From the NCBI GenBank assembly GCA_044356825.1, contig JBIKVM010000005.1, positions 1 to 41,162 on the forward strand: 41,162 nucleotides of DNA. The letters run 5' to 3'. The stretch comes from JAUREX01 sp044356825. GTDB lineage: Bacteria > Pseudomonadota > Alphaproteobacteria > Rhodobacterales > Rhodobacteraceae. The notes beneath the pieces are model-generated. The model was not told where the DNA came from and made no database searches. It was given only the letters and a program-made list of their open reading frames with translations. A program made the translations under genes and the position numbers. Numbering within the stretch: position 1 is the stretch's first letter; the number at the start of each line of letters is the position of its first letter. Shown piece after piece: positions 1 through 7,182 of this stretch.

Positions 1-1
1 G

Positions 2-196
2 GGCTCTTCCCTCTACACCGGCGGGATCACCTACTTTGGCTCGAACGGATATGCGACCGATACCTATTACAACGTGAACGGCATCGGCTCGGGCGCGTCG
101 GGCCAGCAATCGGGCTCCTGGCGCCTGATGGGGCGCATCCGCTCAGATACCTCCACCAACCAGGCCGGCGGCTCGCTCTTCCTGCGCATCTCGTGA
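2..196 (+). CDS. Phage tail-fibre-like small protein, C-terminal part (cut by window edge)
   Basis: The reading frame is open from the window edge to a TGA and gives 64 residues. Its last third (GSWRLMGRIR, then a short Ser/Thr/Asn stretch, then SLFLRIS) is nearly the same as the end of the next gene, so the two are tandem paralogues. The Gly/Ser/Tyr-rich composition and the position just before a tail assembly chaperone fit a small tail-fibre or tail-tip adhesin of a prophage. The N-terminus lies outside the window. The function is inferred from context; no catalytic motif is visible. Confidence 0.6.
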   Translation, partial: GSSLYTGGITYFGSNGYATDTYYNVNGIGSGASGQQSGSWRLMGRIRSDTSTNQAGGSLFLRIS

Positions 197-290
197 TGCC
201 CCGATCTTTTGCCAACGGCCTGACCGCCAGACCTGCCCGCCTCACCTGCCGCACCGCCCGCCGCACACCCCCGAACGGATCGGAGCCCTC

Positions 291-689
291 ATGGCCTACA
301 AGCTCGGCACCACCACCGTCATCGACGACAGCGCCCTCATCCCCTGGGCCCGCATCTCGGGCGCACCCGCCATCCCGACCGCGAGCGAGATCATGGCGAC
401 CGTCGCCGCGGCCGCCTATGGCGCGGTCGGAACCCATGTCTATGCCTATCGCTACGGCACCGGCATCACCGAAGGCTCGGTCCATGCCGGATCGGGCCTC
501 TACCCGGCAGGGCACGAATACATCGATTCGACCACCGCGAACGGCGCCGACGACCTTCTGAGCGGCACAGCCCTCACCCGTGGGGCCACCGCGCTTGCCG
601 GCTCCTGGCGCCTCATGGGGCGCGTGCGCGCGAACAATGCCGCCTCGAACAACCGCTCGCGCTATGGGCTCTTTCTCAGGATCTCGTGA
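291..689 (+). CDS. Phage tail-fibre-like small protein
   Basis: A 132-residue protein that starts MAYKLGTTTVIDD and ends GSWRLMGRVR...LFLRIS. The C-terminal motif repeats that of the preceding partial gene. The Tyr/Gly/Thr-rich middle and lack of membrane segments fit a virion surface or tail-fibre component. A GGAG motif lies about 8 bases before the ATG. The next gene starts one base after the stop. Probably a paralogue produced by tandem duplication in the prophage tail module; the exact role is not known. Confidence 0.65.
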   Translation: MAYKLGTTTVIDDSALIPWARISGAPAIPTASEIMATVAAAAYGAVGTHVYAYRYGTGITEGSVHAGSGLYPAGHEYIDSTTANGADDLLSGTALTRGATALAGSWRLMGRVRANNAASNNRSRYGLFLRIS

Positions 690-690
690 C

Positions 691-1095
691 ATGCATGGCC
701 GCAACGCCCGCTTTCTCGCCAATGGCTGGATCGACTGCGAGATCGATCACCCGCTCTGGGGCTGGATCCCCTTCACCGCCAACCCCGAGGACCAGGGCGC
801 GGGCTTCGATGTCGCCGCACTCCACCGCGCGCTGATCGCGGGCGGCGACGTCGCCCCCTACATCCCCCCGAGCCGCGAGGAGGTTCTGGCCCGAGCCGCT
901 GCCGAGGCCCGCGCCATGCGCGACCATCTCCTGCGCGGCACCGTCGATCCGGTGGTGACGAACCCGCTGCGCTGGGCCGATCTCGCGCCCGAGGCGCAGG
1001 CCGCCTGGATCGCCTATCGCCGCGCGCTTCTCGATCTGCCGGCAAGCGAGGGCTTCCCCGAGGCGGTCGTCTGGCCGCCCGCACCCAAGGGCTGA
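691..1095 (+). CDS. Phage tail assembly chaperone-like protein
   Basis: A 134-residue protein. The second half carries the layout of the phage tail assembly chaperone family (Phage_tail_APC): an Arg/Leu-rich helix with RDHLLRGT, then PLRWADL, then AAWIAYRRALLDLP, and finally GFPEAVVWPPAP near the end. Proteins of this family help fibre or tail proteins fold and assemble and are encoded next to them, as here. I start it at the ATG one base after the upstream stop, because the longer open frame overlaps the preceding gene with no support. The N-terminal half (MHGRNARFLANGWIDCEIDH) is not recognised. Confidence 0.75.
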   Translation: MHGRNARFLANGWIDCEIDHPLWGWIPFTANPEDQGAGFDVAALHRALIAGGDVAPYIPPSREEVLARAAAEARAMRDHLLRGTVDPVVTNPLRWADLAPEAQAAWIAYRRALLDLPASEGFPEAVVWPPAPKG

Positions 1096-1098
1096 TCC

Positions 1099-3045
1099 AT
1101 GCTCGCGCTTGCGCCGCTCGCGGCCGCGGCACTGGCCGATGCGGGGCTTGGCCTGCCCGCAAGGCTCGGTGCGGTCGCGGCGCAACTGACCCTCGGCGGT
1201 TCCGCGTCAGTGCGCGGTGCCGTGTCCGGGCAGGCCCAAGACCACCCGCCCGGGCGGCAGATCGGCCTCTCGGGCGCGGCCTCGGCCCTTGCGCGGTCAA
1301 ACGGGGGCATGGCGTCGCCCCTTCCGGTTGCGGGCGCCGCCATCGGTGGCCTGCGGAGCACCGGCGCGGCCACGGGCCGGCTTGGCATCGCGCCCGTTGG
1401 TTCCGTGTCGGTCGCGGCGATCGCGGCACGCGTTCAGGGCCTGCCCCTCGCGGGCGTGGCTGCCGCGCGCGCCCATGCTGTGGCGCGAGCCGTGCGGGAT
1501 GTCGGGTTTGCCGGCGAGGCGTGGGCCGACGCGAGGCGCGATGCCAGCCTGCAAGGGGGCTTCTCCCTGACGGGAGATGGCGCCGCGCAGGGTCGCGCGC
1601 GTGCAATCGCGGTCGATGGGCTCGCGCTCGAGGCGGCCGGGGCAAGCACCCTTGGGATTGCCGGCTCGCTGGCAGCAGTGCTCGATCTGCGGCATGACAC
1701 CGAGGGCGCAAGCTCGGGTAGTGTCGCGCTCGCGGCAAGCCTGGCGCTTGTCGGTGGTGCGACGGGCAGCATCAGCCTTGGATCGGGTGCTTCCGGCCAG
1801 ATTGACCTTGGCGCCAACGCCGGGGCCGCCACGACCGTGGCGATGCAGGGCGGGGGCGCGATTGCCCTCGCCGGAACCGCGCAGATGTCAGGCCGCACGA
1901 GCGGCGTGTTCTCGCGCGCCATCGGCACGACTGGCTCGGGCAGGACCGCCTGTCGCTCTTCCGGAGGGTGTGCGGGCGGGTTCGACATTGCGATGCTGGC
2001 TGGGGCAAGCGTCGCCGCCGAAGGTCGCGCGGGGGCGGGCGTTCACTTGGCGGGCGCCGCATCCGCTGCGGTTTCGGCGACCTGCAATGGGGCCGTATCC
2101 CTCTTTCTCGGCCTGCGCGGCGGTGGCGGGGCGGGACGGAACGCAACTGCCCAGGGCGATCCTCGGCTTGCCCTCGAGGCGGTCGCCGGCGCTTCGATCA
2201 CAGCAGATGTCCTCGGGGCGGCGCTGGCGCTGACGGGGAGCGCCAGGGCAACGATCCTCGAGCCGCGCGCGGGTGGTGCGGCCGGGGTGCTGGGGCTGCG
2301 CAGCGATGGCCCGGGCAGAGCCGGCAACGCAGTCACCGGACATGGCGGCATCGGCGTAGAGGTCGAAGGTGCGGCGCGCGCGAGCCTCGCCACGGGCGCA
2401 ACCGCTGCGCTGGCGTTCGGTTTAGCGATCGAGGCTGCGACAACCGCGCTGCAAACTGCGCAAGGTCAGGGGGCGGTTTCCCTCGTCGGCACGGGAAGAG
2501 CCAGGAGCACAGCAACGGGGGCCGCGACGGCCCTTTTCCTCGCGATCGATGGCGATCTCGACGGAGCCGCGGCGACGACCGCGACGAGCATCATCACGGC
2601 CACTCGCGCAACCTTCGCGGCGCAAGGTCATGCAACGGCGAGGGCATATCTCCGGGGGTCGGCTGCTGGCCATCTGGCGCTCACCCGGGCCGGGCTTGGC
2701 GACGCGCTGGTCGCGGGGAACGCTACTCGCGGGATGGCCCTGCTTGGCGCTGCGCAGGCGATGAGCCGCGCGCGCGGGGCTGCCAATCTGCCTTTGGCGC
2801 CCCGGCTTGCGGGTCGCGCGATGACTGTGGTCCGGATCGATCTCGCCGGGTTGGGGCTCGCCACCGCGGGGCGCGCGAACGCGCGGGGCCTCGTGATAAC
2901 CACTATCGCCGCGTCGGCGTGGGCCATCGCCCTGACCGCGTGCGCCTTGAACGCTCCGCCCGCGCTCCGCCGCGCCGCCGAGCCGCGCATTGGTCTGAGC
3001 GGCCGGATCATGCCCACAAACTCTGGCCGCATCCTGCGAGGCTGA
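1099..3045 (+). CDS. Ala/Gly-rich repetitive phage protein, unrecognised
   Basis: A 648-residue protein, extremely rich in Ala and Gly, with few charged residues and no predicted catalytic motif. It contains imperfect repeats of roughly 30-45 residues built on a pattern like G-x-hydrophobic-x-L-x-G-x-A-x-A followed by a short hydrophobic strand (for example GAISLVGTGRAR-type and GGAIALAGTAQM-type units). The pattern suggests a beta-solenoid or fibrous structure such as a tail fibre or tail-associated adhesin. It starts 3 bases after the chaperone gene and stops 5 bases before the next gene, so it belongs to the tail operon. Other frames over this GC-rich stretch are also open, but this one fits the gene spacing. 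I recognise no family. Confidence 0.6.
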   Translation: MLALAPLAAAALADAGLGLPARLGAVAAQLTLGGSASVRGAVSGQAQDHPPGRQIGLSGAASALARSNGGMASPLPVAGAAIGGLRSTGAATGRLGIAPVGSVSVAAIAARVQGLPLAGVAAARAHAVARAVRDVGFAGEAWADARRDASLQGGFSLTGDGAAQGRARAIAVDGLALEAAGASTLGIAGSLAAVLDLRHDTEGASSGSVALAASLALVGGATGSISLGSGASGQIDLGANAGAATTVAMQGGGAIALAGTAQMSGRTSGVFSRAIGTTGSGRTACRSSGGCAGGFDIAMLAGASVAAEGRAGAGVHLAGAASAAVSATCNGAVSLFLGLRGGGGAGRNATAQGDPRLALEAVAGASITADVLGAALALTGSARATILEPRAGGAAGVLGLRSDGPGRAGNAVTGHGGIGVEVEGAARASLATGATAALAFGLAIEAATTALQTAQGQGAVSLVGTGRARSTATGAATALFLAIDGDLDGAAATTATSIITATRATFAAQGHATARAYLRGSAAGHLALTRAGLGDALVAGNATRGMALLGAAQAMSRARGAANLPLAPRLAGRAMTVVRIDLAGLGLATAGRANARGLVITTIAASAWAIALTACALNAPPALRRAAEPRIGLSGRIMPTNSGRILRG

Positions 3046-3050
3046 CGCCC

Positions 3051-3380
3051 ATGCTCAGGTTCACCATCAAGCGCGGCGATACCTCGCCCGGGCTGCGACT
3101 TGCGCTGCTGCCCGAAGACGCCTCGCTCGCCGGGGCGACCGTCCGCTTCCGGATGCGCCCGCGGGGCGGGGCGACCGTGATCGACCGCCCCGCCGGCATC
3201 GTCTCGGCCCATCGCCCCGCCGTCGTCGAGCATCTCTGGGCCGAGGGGGACACCGCCACGCCCGGCCGCTACGAGGCCGCGTTCCGCGTGACCAACATGG
3301 ACGGCACCACCGAGACCTTCCCCAATCTCGGCTTCATCGAGGTCTTCGTGACCGAGGATGTCCCGGGCCTTCCAGGCTGA
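3051..3380 (+). CDS. Small phage baseplate/tail-type beta protein
   Basis: A 109-residue protein starting MLRFTIKRGDTSP. The order IKRGDTSPGLR, ATVRFRMRP, a Gly-rich turn, EHLWAEGDT, PGRYEAAFRVTNMDG and ETFPNLGFIEVFV is the pattern of small immunoglobulin-like phage proteins (BppU N-terminal type) found in tail and baseplate modules. The start is the ATG 5 bases after the preceding stop; a much longer upstream extension of this frame is only an overlap with the Ala-rich gene. A structural role is inferred from the pattern and the neighbours. Confidence 0.65.
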   Translation: MLRFTIKRGDTSPGLRLALLPEDASLAGATVRFRMRPRGGATVIDRPAGIVSAHRPAVVEHLWAEGDTATPGRYEAAFRVTNMDGTTETFPNLGFIEVFVTEDVPGLPG

Positions 3381-3506
3381 TCATCCACGCGACGCGGACA
3401 TCTTGGGGCGCCCTACCCCGGGCGGTGATGAGCCGCGCGCATCCGCCATGCCCCGAACTATCCCTTTTTCCCCCATTACCCCCGGACACTCTGAAGGAGC
3501 ACCGAC

Positions 3507-3812
3507 ATGGACATCGACCTCTGGACCCTCATCGACGCGCTCATGACCTGGGTCATCATCCCCATGGCCGCCATGCTCTGGGTCCACGACCAGAAGCTCG
3601 GCACCCACGACAAGGAGGTGCTGCGCATCATGACCCTTCTCGCCGAGCGTAAGGAACAGCGCGACGAGGATCGCGCCGAGTTGAAGGAGGCGCTGCGCGA
3701 TCTGCGCGCCGCCATCCTGCGCCTCGATCTGCGGCTCGCAGATTTTGCCCTCGCCCCACCGGCCACATCCCGGCCCGATCCCGCCCAGGCCCCCCGCAGC
3801 GCGCGCGCCTGA
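3507..3812 (+). CDS. Small membrane-anchored coiled-coil phage protein (lysis module)
   Basis: A 101-residue protein with one hydrophobic helix at about residues 5-25 and then a long charged helix (about 30-80) rich in Lys, Glu, Asp and Arg with leucine spacing typical of a coiled coil, ending in a Pro/Ala-rich tail. A strong AAGGAG ribosome site lies 8 bases before the ATG. It sits just before the endolysin gene, so a holin-like or lysis-accessory role is possible, but the fold alone does not prove it. A 126-bp gap separates it from the tail genes, so the lysis module may have its own promoter; I see no clear one. Confidence 0.6.
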   Translation: MDIDLWTLIDALMTWVIIPMAAMLWVHDQKLGTHDKEVLRIMTLLAERKEQRDEDRAELKEALRDLRAAILRLDLRLADFALAPPATSRPDPAQAPRSARA

Positions 3813-3939
3813 ACCGCGGAGGCGAAGCGTCGCGTGTCGCACGACTGCGCGGATCGTTCCCTCGGGCCGCAGCGCCTCCCGATATCCCCCCCCGCCTGTC
3901 GCATGAGCGGGCGGGCTCAACCTTCGAAAGGATCACCCC

Positions 3940-4680
3940 ATGCCCGCACCCCGCAAGTCTCCCTCTGCCACGACCGCCCCCAAGCTGCCTTCAGCGGATA
4001 TTCCTGCTCTGGGCGCGACCTTCGCCCATTTCCGCGACGTGCCCATGGATCTCTGGCGCTGGCCGAGCTTCTCGCCCGCCGAGATCGCCTGCCGCGGCAC
4101 CGGCAAGCTGAAACTCCACCCTGAGGCGCTGGATAAACTGCAGGCGCTGCGCGACCGGCTCGGCAAGCCCCTCATCCTGCGCTCCGCCTATCGCTCGCCC
4201 GAGCACAACCGGGCGGTGGGCGGCGCGCCCCGCTCGAAGCACATGAATGGCACGGCCTTCGACATCGCCATGACCAACCACGACCCGGTGGCGTTCGAGG
4301 CGGCGGCGCGCGAGGTCGGGTTCCTCGGGTTTGGCCATTACCCGCGCTCAGGGTTCATCCACATCGACCTCGGGCCAGCGCGCGTCTGGGGCGAGCTGTT
4401 CCCGGCGCGCGCGACAGCCTTCGCACCCGAGGCGCCGCCCGCGCGCGAAGCCCTCGCCGAAAGCCGCACCCTCAAGGGTGCGGGTGCCGCAGGCGTCGCG
4501 ACCATAGGCGCGGCCGGGGTCGAGGTCGCACAGGAGGTGCTAACCGAGGCGCAGGGCGCCATCCTGCCGCTGGTGCCTTACCTCGACAGCTTGCGCTGGG
4601 TGTTCGTTGCGCTGGCACTTGCGGGGATCGCGGTCGCCGTCTGGGCGCGGATCGACGATTGGAAAAGGGGCCTGCGCTGA
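3940..4680 (+). CDS. M15-type peptidoglycan peptidase (endolysin) with C-terminal membrane helix
   Basis: A 246-residue protein of the Peptidase_M15_3 (D-Ala-D-Ala carboxypeptidase-like) family, which cleaves peptide bonds in peptidoglycan. The zinc site is visible: His101 and Asp108 in the SKHMNGTAFD motif and His141 in FIHIDLG. The segment LILRSAYRSPEHNRAVGG before it is also typical. Residues about 217-236 form a hydrophobic helix followed by positively charged residues, so the enzyme looks tail-anchored in the inner membrane. An AAAGGA ribosome site precedes the ATG. Its stop overlaps the i-spanin start. In a phage lysis cassette this is the muralytic enzyme; the TM anchor may control its timing. 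Confidence 0.85.
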   Translation: MPAPRKSPSATTAPKLPSADIPALGATFAHFRDVPMDLWRWPSFSPAEIACRGTGKLKLHPEALDKLQALRDRLGKPLILRSAYRSPEHNRAVGGAPRSKHMNGTAFDIAMTNHDPVAFEAAAREVGFLGFGHYPRSGFIHIDLGPARVWGELFPARATAFAPEAPPAREALAESRTLKGAGAAGVATIGAAGVEVAQEVLTEAQGAILPLVPYLDSLRWVFVALALAGIAVAVWARIDDWKRGLR

Positions 4681-4937
4681 TGTTGGCGCACCTCGCGGTC
4701 AGGATGCTCGCGCGGCCTTGGGCCCTGCGCGCGGCGGGCGTCGCACTCGCTGCGCTGACCATCGCCCTGTTTATCGTCAACCTCCGCCGGCAGGGCGAGT
4801 ACGCAGGCCGCGCCGCCCTGCGGCTCGACCAACTGGAGCGCACCCATGCCATCCAACGCCAGATGCTGGACGCAGCCAGCCGCCGCCCTCGCAGTCGCGA
4901 CGATCTTCTTGACCGGCTGCGTGAGGGCGGGTTCTGA
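4680..4937 (+). CDS. i-spanin (Rz-like)
   Basis: An 85-residue protein with an N-terminal TM helix (about 16-36) and a charged C-terminal helix with heptad-like spacing, the layout of an inner-membrane spanin subunit. Together with the o-spanin it would fuse inner and outer membranes at the end of phage lysis. The ATG overlaps the endolysin stop (TGATG). A TTG seven codons upstream is in frame, but the overlap makes the ATG the natural start. The last part of the gene also encodes the start of the o-spanin in another frame. Confidence 0.7.
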   Translation: MLAHLAVRMLARPWALRAAGVALAALTIALFIVNLRRQGEYAGRAALRLDQLERTHAIQRQMLDAASRRPRSRDDLLDRLREGGF

Positions 4938-5094
4938 AGCGCCGCCAAGCGCATGCCCGCCGGTGGTGGCGTACAGCAAAGCCGAACAGCTGCGCCTCGC
5001 CGAGGAGGTCGCTGCGCTGCCAGAGGGGGCGCTCATCGTGGGCTGGCTCGCCGATTATGCTGTTTTGCGCGATCAGGTGCGAACTTGCCGATAA
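4846..5094 (+). CDS. o-spanin (Rz1-like lipoprotein), overlapping the i-spanin gene
   Basis: An 82-residue protein with a short signal sequence and a lipobox LTGC, giving the lipidated Cys25. The mature part is short and begins with a Ser/Pro-rich stretch, as in Rz1 proteins. The gene starts inside the i-spanin gene in a different frame and runs past its end, the overlapping arrangement known for Rz/Rz1 pairs. Product: an outer-membrane lipoprotein that would bind the i-spanin in the periplasm. It is the last recognisable prophage gene before the metabolic island. Confidence 0.75.
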   Translation: MPSNARCWTQPAAALAVATIFLTGCVRAGSEAPPSACPPVVAYSKAEQLRLAEEVAALPEGALIVGWLADYAVLRDQVRTCR

Positions 5095-5170
5095 CCGCGC
5101 AGTTCCCTTCATGAAGTCGAAACCGGGATCAGGGTGTTTCGATCGGAAGCGCTCCGGTCGTTTGACACAC

Positions 5171-5197
5171 GTTGGGCGCCAGGCCCATCCCGGCCGG
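5171..5197 (-). mobile_element. Remnant of an IS5/IS4-type transposase 3' end
   Basis: Of 27 bases here, 24 match positions 40999-41025, where the same bases encode the end of a transposase. Read on the minus strand, the piece here gives RPGWAWRPT and the other copy RRGWVWRPT. Both copies lie in the same orientation. Similarity does not extend into the transporter gene on the right. It looks like a degenerate scrap left at the prophage/island junction; chance similarity in GC-rich DNA cannot be fully excluded. The rest of 5095-5200 holds nothing I can identify apart from the 10-bp palindrome CCCGGCCGGG. Confidence 0.45.
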
Positions 5198-5200
5198 GTA

Positions 5201-6169
5201 TCAGCCCGTCAGGTGGCACGCAGCGTAGCGATCCGGCCCGACCTGCTTCAGTTCCGGGACACACTCGGCGCAGACGGCGGTGGCGCGCGGGCAGCGGGTG
5301 CGGAAGACGCATCCAGACGGCGGGTTGATCGGGCTGGGAATGTCGCCCTTCAGGATCACCCGTTCGCGCTTTTGGCCAGGTTTCGGGATCGGCACTGCGG
5401 ACAGAAGCGCCTGCGTGTAGGGGTGGCTCGGGGTCGAATAGAGGTCTGCCGATGGCGCGACCTCCATGATGCGCCCCAGATACATGACAACGACCCGGTC
5501 GCAGATGTGTTCGACCACTGCCAGATCATGGGCGATGAACAGCATGGTGAGGTCGAACGACTGCTTCAGATCGTCGAGCAGGTTGATGACCTGCGCCTGG
5601 ATCGACACGTCGAGCGCCGAGACCGGCTCATCGGCGACGAGGAAATCGGGGTTCACCGCAAGGGCGCGCGCAATCCCGATGCGCTGGCGCTGCCCGCCGG
5701 AGAACTCGTGCGGGAAACGGTCGAGATAATCGGCCGAGAGACCGACCTGCTCGAGCAACTCGACGCAGCGATCCTCGCGGGTTGCCACGTCTCCCACGCT
5801 GTGGAGGTCGAGCGCATGGCGGATCGTCGTACGGATCTTTTCGCGCGGATTGAGGCTCGCGTAGGGGTCCTGGAAGATGATCTGCATCCGCTTGCGATGG
5901 CGGCGCATCTCGGGCTTGGTCAGCTTGAGGATGTCGGTGCCGTCGAAGTGGATCGCCCCCGCGGTCGCCTCTTCCAGCCGCAGGAGCAAGCGGCCGACCG
6001 TGGTCTTGCCTGACCCACTCTCGCCAACGAGCCCCAAAACCTCGCCACGGCGGATCGAAAATGATATGCCCGTTACGGCCTTAACGTGATTTACCACGCG
6101 GTTCAGGATGCCGCCGTGGATGGGAAAATGCTTGACCAGGCCTTCGACGCGCAACAGGTCTTGGGTCAT
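5201..6169 (-). CDS. Dipeptide/oligopeptide ABC transporter ATP-binding protein (DppF/OppF type)
   Basis: A 322-residue ATPase of a peptide importer. Walker A is GESGSGKT at 49-56, followed by the Q-loop IIFQDPY, the signature FSGGQRQR, Walker B FLVADEPVSALD and the switch His in FIAHDLAV. The Cys-containing C-terminal region (CVFRTRCPRA...C) is the oligopeptide-type HPY domain. The start is the ATG that overlaps the stop of the DppD-type gene (ATGA) and has an AAGGG ribosome site; a longer frame upstream lies inside that gene. It is the last gene of the leftward operon. Its membrane partners and binding protein are encoded in the divergent operon. Confidence 0.95.
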   Translation of the reverse strand: MTQDLLRVEGLVKHFPIHGGILNRVVNHVKAVTGISFSIRRGEVLGLVGESGSGKTTVGRLLLRLEEATAGAIHFDGTDILKLTKPEMRRHRKRMQIIFQDPYASLNPREKIRTTIRHALDLHSVGDVATREDRCVELLEQVGLSADYLDRFPHEFSGGQRQRIGIARALAVNPDFLVADEPVSALDVSIQAQVINLLDDLKQSFDLTMLFIAHDLAVVEHICDRVVVMYLGRIMEVAPSADLYSTPSHPYTQALLSAVPIPKPGQKRERVILKGDIPSPINPPSGCVFRTRCPRATAVCAECVPELKQVGPDRYAACHLTG

Positions 6170-7182
6170 GCGGTTTCCCTTTCGGTCAGGTGCAGTTCGT
6201 CCCAGCGCAGACAGCGCACCTCGCGCCCCGGCAGGGCAGGTTCGAGGGCGGGCATCGAAGTGGTGCAGCGGGCCTCGGCATGCGCGCAACGTGTCGAGAA
6301 GCGGCACCCCGCCGGCAGGCGCGACAAGGCTGGCACCTGGCCGGGGATGGTCTGCAGCCGCCCCCTTTGGCGCGAACTGCCCAAGCGCGGGATCGAATTC
6401 ATCAGGCCCGCCGTGTAGGGCATGCGCGGCCGCTCGAAGATGTCGGCCACGGGGCCCGTTTCGACGACCTGGCCTGCATACATCACCACGACCCGGTCGG
6501 CGACCTCTGCGACCACACCCAGATCATGGGTGATGAAGACGATCGCCATTCCCAGCTTGTCCTGAAGCGTCTTCATCAGGTCAAGGATCTGCGCCTGGAT
6601 GGTCACATCGAGCGCCGTGGTGGGTTCGTCCGCGATGAGCAGGCTCGGCTCGCAAGCCAGCGCCATCGCGATCATGGCCCGCTGTCGCATGCCCCCCGAC
6701 ATCTGGTGCGGATAGTTGTCCGCGCGCCGACGCGGTTCCGGAATGCCGACCAGTTGCAATAGATCGACAGACCGCTCGTGCGCGGTCCGTCGCGGCAGAC
6801 CCTCGTGGCGCATGACCACCTCGGCGATCTGGTGGCCGATGGTGTGGACCGGGTTCAGGCTGGTCATCGGCTCCTGAAAGATCATCCCGATGTCCTTGCC
6901 GCGAACCGCGCGCATCTCGGCCTCGGACAAGGTCGTCAATTCGCGCCCGCGCAGCTGGATCGAACCGCGAGAGACGCGACCGACCCCCGCCGGTAGGAGC
7001 CTCATGATCGAGAGGCTGGTCACCGATTTTCCCGACCCGCTCTCGCCCACGATCGCCAGCGTCTCGCCAGCGCCGACGGCAAAGCTCACGCCATCGACGG
7101 CCACGACGTCGCTGCGGCGGCCCATCGAGAAGGTTGTCTGAAGATCCGTCACCTCGAGCAGCGGCAGAGCTTTCCCGGTCAT
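6166..7182 (-). CDS. Dipeptide/oligopeptide ABC transporter ATP-binding protein (DppD/OppD type)
   Basis: A 338-residue ATPase, partner of the DppF-type protein. Walker A is GESGSGKS at 46-53, then the Q-loop MIFQEPMTSLNP, signature MSGGMRQR, Walker B LLIADEPTTALD, switch His in FITHDLGV and a Cys-containing C-terminus (CRFSTRC...C) of the oligopeptide HPY domain. A strong GGAGG ribosome site lies before the ATG, which overlaps the preceding stop by four bases. With DppF it would energise uptake through the DppB/DppC-type channel encoded at 27380-29292. Confidence 0.95.
   Translation of the reverse strand: MTGKALPLLEVTDLQTTFSMGRRSDVVAVDGVSFAVGAGETLAIVGESGSGKSVTSLSIMRLLPAGVGRVSRGSIQLRGRELTTLSEAEMRAVRGKDIGMIFQEPMTSLNPVHTIGHQIAEVVMRHEGLPRRTAHERSVDLLQLVGIPEPRRRADNYPHQMSGGMRQRAMIAMALACEPSLLIADEPTTALDVTIQAQILDLMKTLQDKLGMAIVFITHDLGVVAEVADRVVVMYAGQVVETGPVADIFERPRMPYTAGLMNSIPRLGSSRQRGRLQTIPGQVPALSRLPAGCRFSTRCAHAEARCTTSMPALEPALPGREVRCLRWDELHLTERETA

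Noticed and set aside
1968..3050. Long N-terminal extension of the small baseplate-type protein
   Set aside because: The extension is Arg-rich and overlaps the Ala/Gly-rich gene. The ATG at 3051 follows the upstream stop by 5 bases and starts the conserved part.
3887..3915. Hairpin CCCGCC/GGCGGG before the endolysin gene
   Set aside because: A 6-bp stem with a 13-base loop and no T-run is too weak to call a terminator in such GC-rich DNA.
1..5094. Gene transfer agent cluster
   Set aside because: Rhodobacterales GTAs have a known gene order without this spanin cassette or the tandem fibre genes; the content fits an ordinary prophage end.
5191..5200. Terminator for the leftward operon at the palindrome CCCGGCCGGG
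   Set aside because: The palindrome has no loop and no T-run behind it on the minus strand, so I do not call it a terminator.
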